DNA from: an uncultured Pseudomonadota bacterium
GTDB taxonomy: Bacteria; Pseudomonadota; Alphaproteobacteria; Rs-D84
DNA length: 64,000 nt
NCBI GenBank assembly: GCA_947306185.1
Contig: CAMZFU010000002.1
Coordinates: forward strand, 1-64,000
Reading direction: 5' to 3'
Below are positions 61,650 to 64,000 of this stretch, one piece after another. The position numbers and the translations under genes are program-made. Numbering within the stretch: the stretch's first letter is position 1; each line of letters begins with the position of its first letter. The notes beneath the pieces are model-generated. The model saw nothing but the letters and a program-made list of their open reading frames with translations. It made no database searches and was not told where the DNA came from.

Positions 61650-64000
61650 TTATTTGCGTTTCAATTTCTGGCGCAATTTTTCCATTGCAAAGAACAGCGC
61701 CGGTGTTAACGTAAATGTCCAAACCAAACTTGCACCCATCCCCCCAATCATAACCGCCGCCATCGCAGATTTCATACCATCAGCACTCCATAACTGGGGC
61801 AACATACCGGCCATAATCGCAATAGATGTCATCAACACCATATTCTTTTTGTCGTTTAATTCGTCCCACATGGCCACCTTGATATTTTCACCATTATTGA
61901 CACGACGAATCGTCGGTTCCAACACCAAAATATTATTATTCACAACCAAACCAACCAACATGACAAATGCCAACATTGCCCCAACGTTCATTGATGCCCC
62001 CGACAAGAACAACAATGTAAATACGCCGGCAAAACTTGTCAAAATAGATGTCGCAATAGTAAGCGGATGAATAAGTGAATTCAATATTGCCGCCAACAAC
62101 ATAAATGTTAAAACCGTTGCCAACAAAAACGCTGTTCCAATTTCACCGGTTGTTTCTGATTGAATTTCGGCCATACCACCGAATTCATAACCATATCCCG
62201 GTTTCCAATCCATTTTATTAAGTGCGTTAACTATCTTGGTCTGAACGGGGCCACTGGTTGATTTACCAAGATTGATGTCTATTTCTGTTACACGACTTTT
62301 GTTCAAACGACTAATATTCGGTGTTGCCGTCGTTGTTTCAATTGTACCCAATTGCGACAATGCGACCATACCCTTTGGCGAATTAACCAAAACATCATTA
62401 AACATATTTTTCCCTTTGAATGCCTTGGCAAATTCCAAAACGATTGGATATTCTTCGCCGTTTTCTTTATATTTATATGTGTCATTTCCATACAACGCCG
62501 AACGCAAAATTGTACCAGCATAAGAATTCTTGATCCCCCAAAAATCCATTTTATCGGCATCTGGAATAAAGCGAATTTCGTTACCAGGCGTTTGTTGTGC
62601 AAATACCGCCGTTTGAACTTCAGAGATATTATTTATCGCATCTAATGCCATGGTTGCATACTGCAACCGTAATGCATCATCATCGCCATATATATTTAGA
62701 ACTATATCAGCAGAAATTGCCGAAGAAACACCTTCACCCGCACGAATCTGAATTTCTGCATCGGCAATTTGTGATAAAAGGGGCAATAATTCACGCGCAA
62801 TTTTCTTGTCACTTTTTCTACGTGATGAACGGTCAACCAATTTGATTTTAACCGCAATATTTTGCATTCCCCTGTCTCCGATTTTTACAGACGTAGATTT
62901 TATTCCTGGGACTTCTTTAAGAACATTTTCTATTTTTTCTGCAATCGCCTGAGACTTTTCATATGTGGCCCCCATTGGCGCACGCGCCGTAATATTTATT
63001 TCGTTGGCATCGGTTGCTGGACTAAATTCATTTCCGGTAAAACGCATCAAAAACATAGACGCCACCAATACCCCAACCGCAATCAATATCACGCGACCCG
63101 AATGCTTATATTGAAATGCAAACCATTTGTTCAGCCATGATTTCTTTTCTTTTTTCGCAATCTTTGCCGTTTGCTTTACCTTTACCAAACGTAAAATCTT
63201 GGCGATCATCATCGGGGTCAATGTAAATGAAAACACCAATGACAGCAATGTAAGATACACAACCGTCATACCAAATTGCATCATAAACATACCGACAATT
63301 CCACCCATAAACGCCAATGGCAAGAACACCACAACATTGGTTCCAACCCCAGCCAACACAGAAACTGCAACACGTTTTGTACCGTCTATTGCGGCGTCTT
63401 CTGCTGTTTTACCACTTCGCATTTCTTGTAATGCGGCCTCGATAAGAATAATAGCATTTGATACCAATGTACCCAATGCCGATGAATACGCCAATAATGT
63501 CATTGCATTGATTGTAAAACCACTGGAATTTACAAAGAATAAACCCGCAATCAAAGATGCCGGAATTACAACACCCGCGATAATCGTTGAACGCCAATTT
63601 TTGGTAAACGCCAACAAAACTATTATCGTAAATATAATCCCAAGGATAATGCCATTTATCGTACTTGATGTTTCGTTTGAAACAACAATGGAAGAATCAG
63701 AAATTATCTCCATTTTGGCATCTGGGACATGCGATTGCAAATCTGCCTGGAACCGAGGTAAATTTTTTCTTAAATCACGCGAAATTTTAACTGCGTTACC
63801 ATCTGAAGCCTTAATCACAGATGCAATAACAACTGGATTACCATTAAACCGCGCCCCTGTATCCAAATCACGTGCCGCATCAGTTACTGTCGCAATATCA
63901 GAAAGTATAAAATTTTGCCCTTCGGCGGTTGTAATATGTAATTTTTTGATTTCATCAACAGATGCAAATTCACCGATAAAACGTACATTGGAAGAATCTG
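61650..64000 (-). CDS. RND-family efflux permease, AcrB-like (5' end outside window)
   Basis: The frame is open to the right edge, so the gene starts beyond base 64000. The visible 783 residues carry part of the first periplasmic domain, a set of six helices, a second large periplasmic domain and the final helices, as in AcrB-type HAE permeases. The proton-relay residues are absent. TM4 reads LGTLVSNAIILIEA where D-D or D-N is normal, and TM10 reads GLVVNNNILVLE without the usual Lys. Either the energy coupling differs or it is no longer a pump. A membrane-fusion partner would be expected just outside. Confidence 0.85.
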   Translation of the reverse strand, partial: DSSNVRFIGEFASVDEIKKLHITTAEGQNFILSDIATVTDAARDLDTGARFNGNPVVIASVIKASDGNAVKISRDLRKNLPRFQADLQSHVPDAKMEIISDSSIVVSNETSSTINGIILGIIFTIIVLLAFTKNWRSTIIAGVVIPASLIAGLFFVNSSGFTINAMTLLAYSSALGTLVSNAIILIEAALQEMRSGKTAEDAAIDGTKRVAVSVLAGVGTNVVVFLPLAFMGGIVGMFMMQFGMTVVYLTLLSLVFSFTLTPMMIAKILRLVKVKQTAKIAKKEKKSWLNKWFAFQYKHSGRVILIAVGVLVASMFLMRFTGNEFSPATDANEINITARAPMGATYEKSQAIAEKIENVLKEVPGIKSTSVKIGDRGMQNIAVKIKLVDRSSRRKSDKKIARELLPLLSQIADAEIQIRAGEGVSSAISADIVLNIYGDDDALRLQYATMALDAINNISEVQTAVFAQQTPGNEIRFIPDADKMDFWGIKNSYAGTILRSALYGNDTYKYKENGEEYPIVLEFAKAFKGKNMFNDVLVNSPKGMVALSQLGTIETTTATPNISRLNKSRVTEIDINLGKSTSGPVQTKIVNALNKMDWKPGYGYEFGGMAEIQSETTGEIGTAFLLATVLTFMLLAAILNSLIHPLTIATSILTSFAGVFTLLFLSGASMNVGAMLAFVMLVGLVVNNNILVLEPTIRRVNNGENIKVAMWDELNDKKNMVLMTSIAIMAGMLPQLWSADGMKSAMAAVMIGGMGASLVWTFTLTPALFFAMEKLRQKLKRK

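Overview
The window (64 kb, roughly 40-45% G+C by eye) is one dense bacterial chromosome segment. It suggests an uncultured, probably host-associated alphaproteobacterium. Reasons are a GapR (DUF2312) nucleoid protein, an AddB nuclease subunit, SecB beside a divergent MltA, YajC-SecD-SecF, a short ComEC, and many 1-4 nt gene overlaps. The lineage is inferred, because no rRNA or tRNA gene was seen.

1-10.4 kb holds the rarA end, two PAP2 phosphatases, outer-membrane barrels (one frameshifted), ftsK, a degenerate S41-like protein and yajC-secD-secF. 10.5-15.2 kb, all on the minus strand, is the most notable region: a diversity-generating retroelement (DGR). In transcription order it has a structured leader with a terminator, a secreted Cys-rich protein, a target paralogue (T2), a secreted target with a C-terminal variable repeat (T1), a template repeat (TR), a small beta-rich putative accessory gene and a reverse transcriptase. 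TR (12186-12317) and VR (12828-12959) are 132 bp each and differ at 13 positions; all 13 are adenines of the template on the coding strand. A perfect hairpin lies 10 bp past the VR. Two ~270 bp copies of a palindrome-rich repeat separate T2, T1 and TR like spacers.

15.4-26 kb is mainly housekeeping: mutL-greA, an LptF/G permease, a 43-aa membrane protein, a Xer recombinase, a J-domain protein, trxB broken by two in-frame stops, serS, an operon of three unknown genes and typA. 26-34 kb is a surface-polysaccharide island with two GT61 paralogues, GT92-like, RgpF-like, GT2 and GT32-like proteins, a Nudix hydrolase and a duplicated promoter module. 34-64 kb returns to core genes: recA, secB, mltA, dciA-like, ruvC, yebC, ruvA, mnmE, an acyl-CoA ligase, xthA, addB, engB, rsmI with divergent lpoA-like, pyk, gapR, pyrG, comEC, truA-fmt-def-rmuC, an MFS transporter, a HAD phosphatase and a partial RND permease lacking the usual proton-relay residues.

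The DGR genes work together as follows. RT (with the accessory protein, inferred) copies TR RNA with errors at A, and the mutated cDNA replaces the VR of T1. This rewrites up to 13 residues of a secreted Cys-rich protein while its cysteines stay fixed, because their TR codons contain no adenine.
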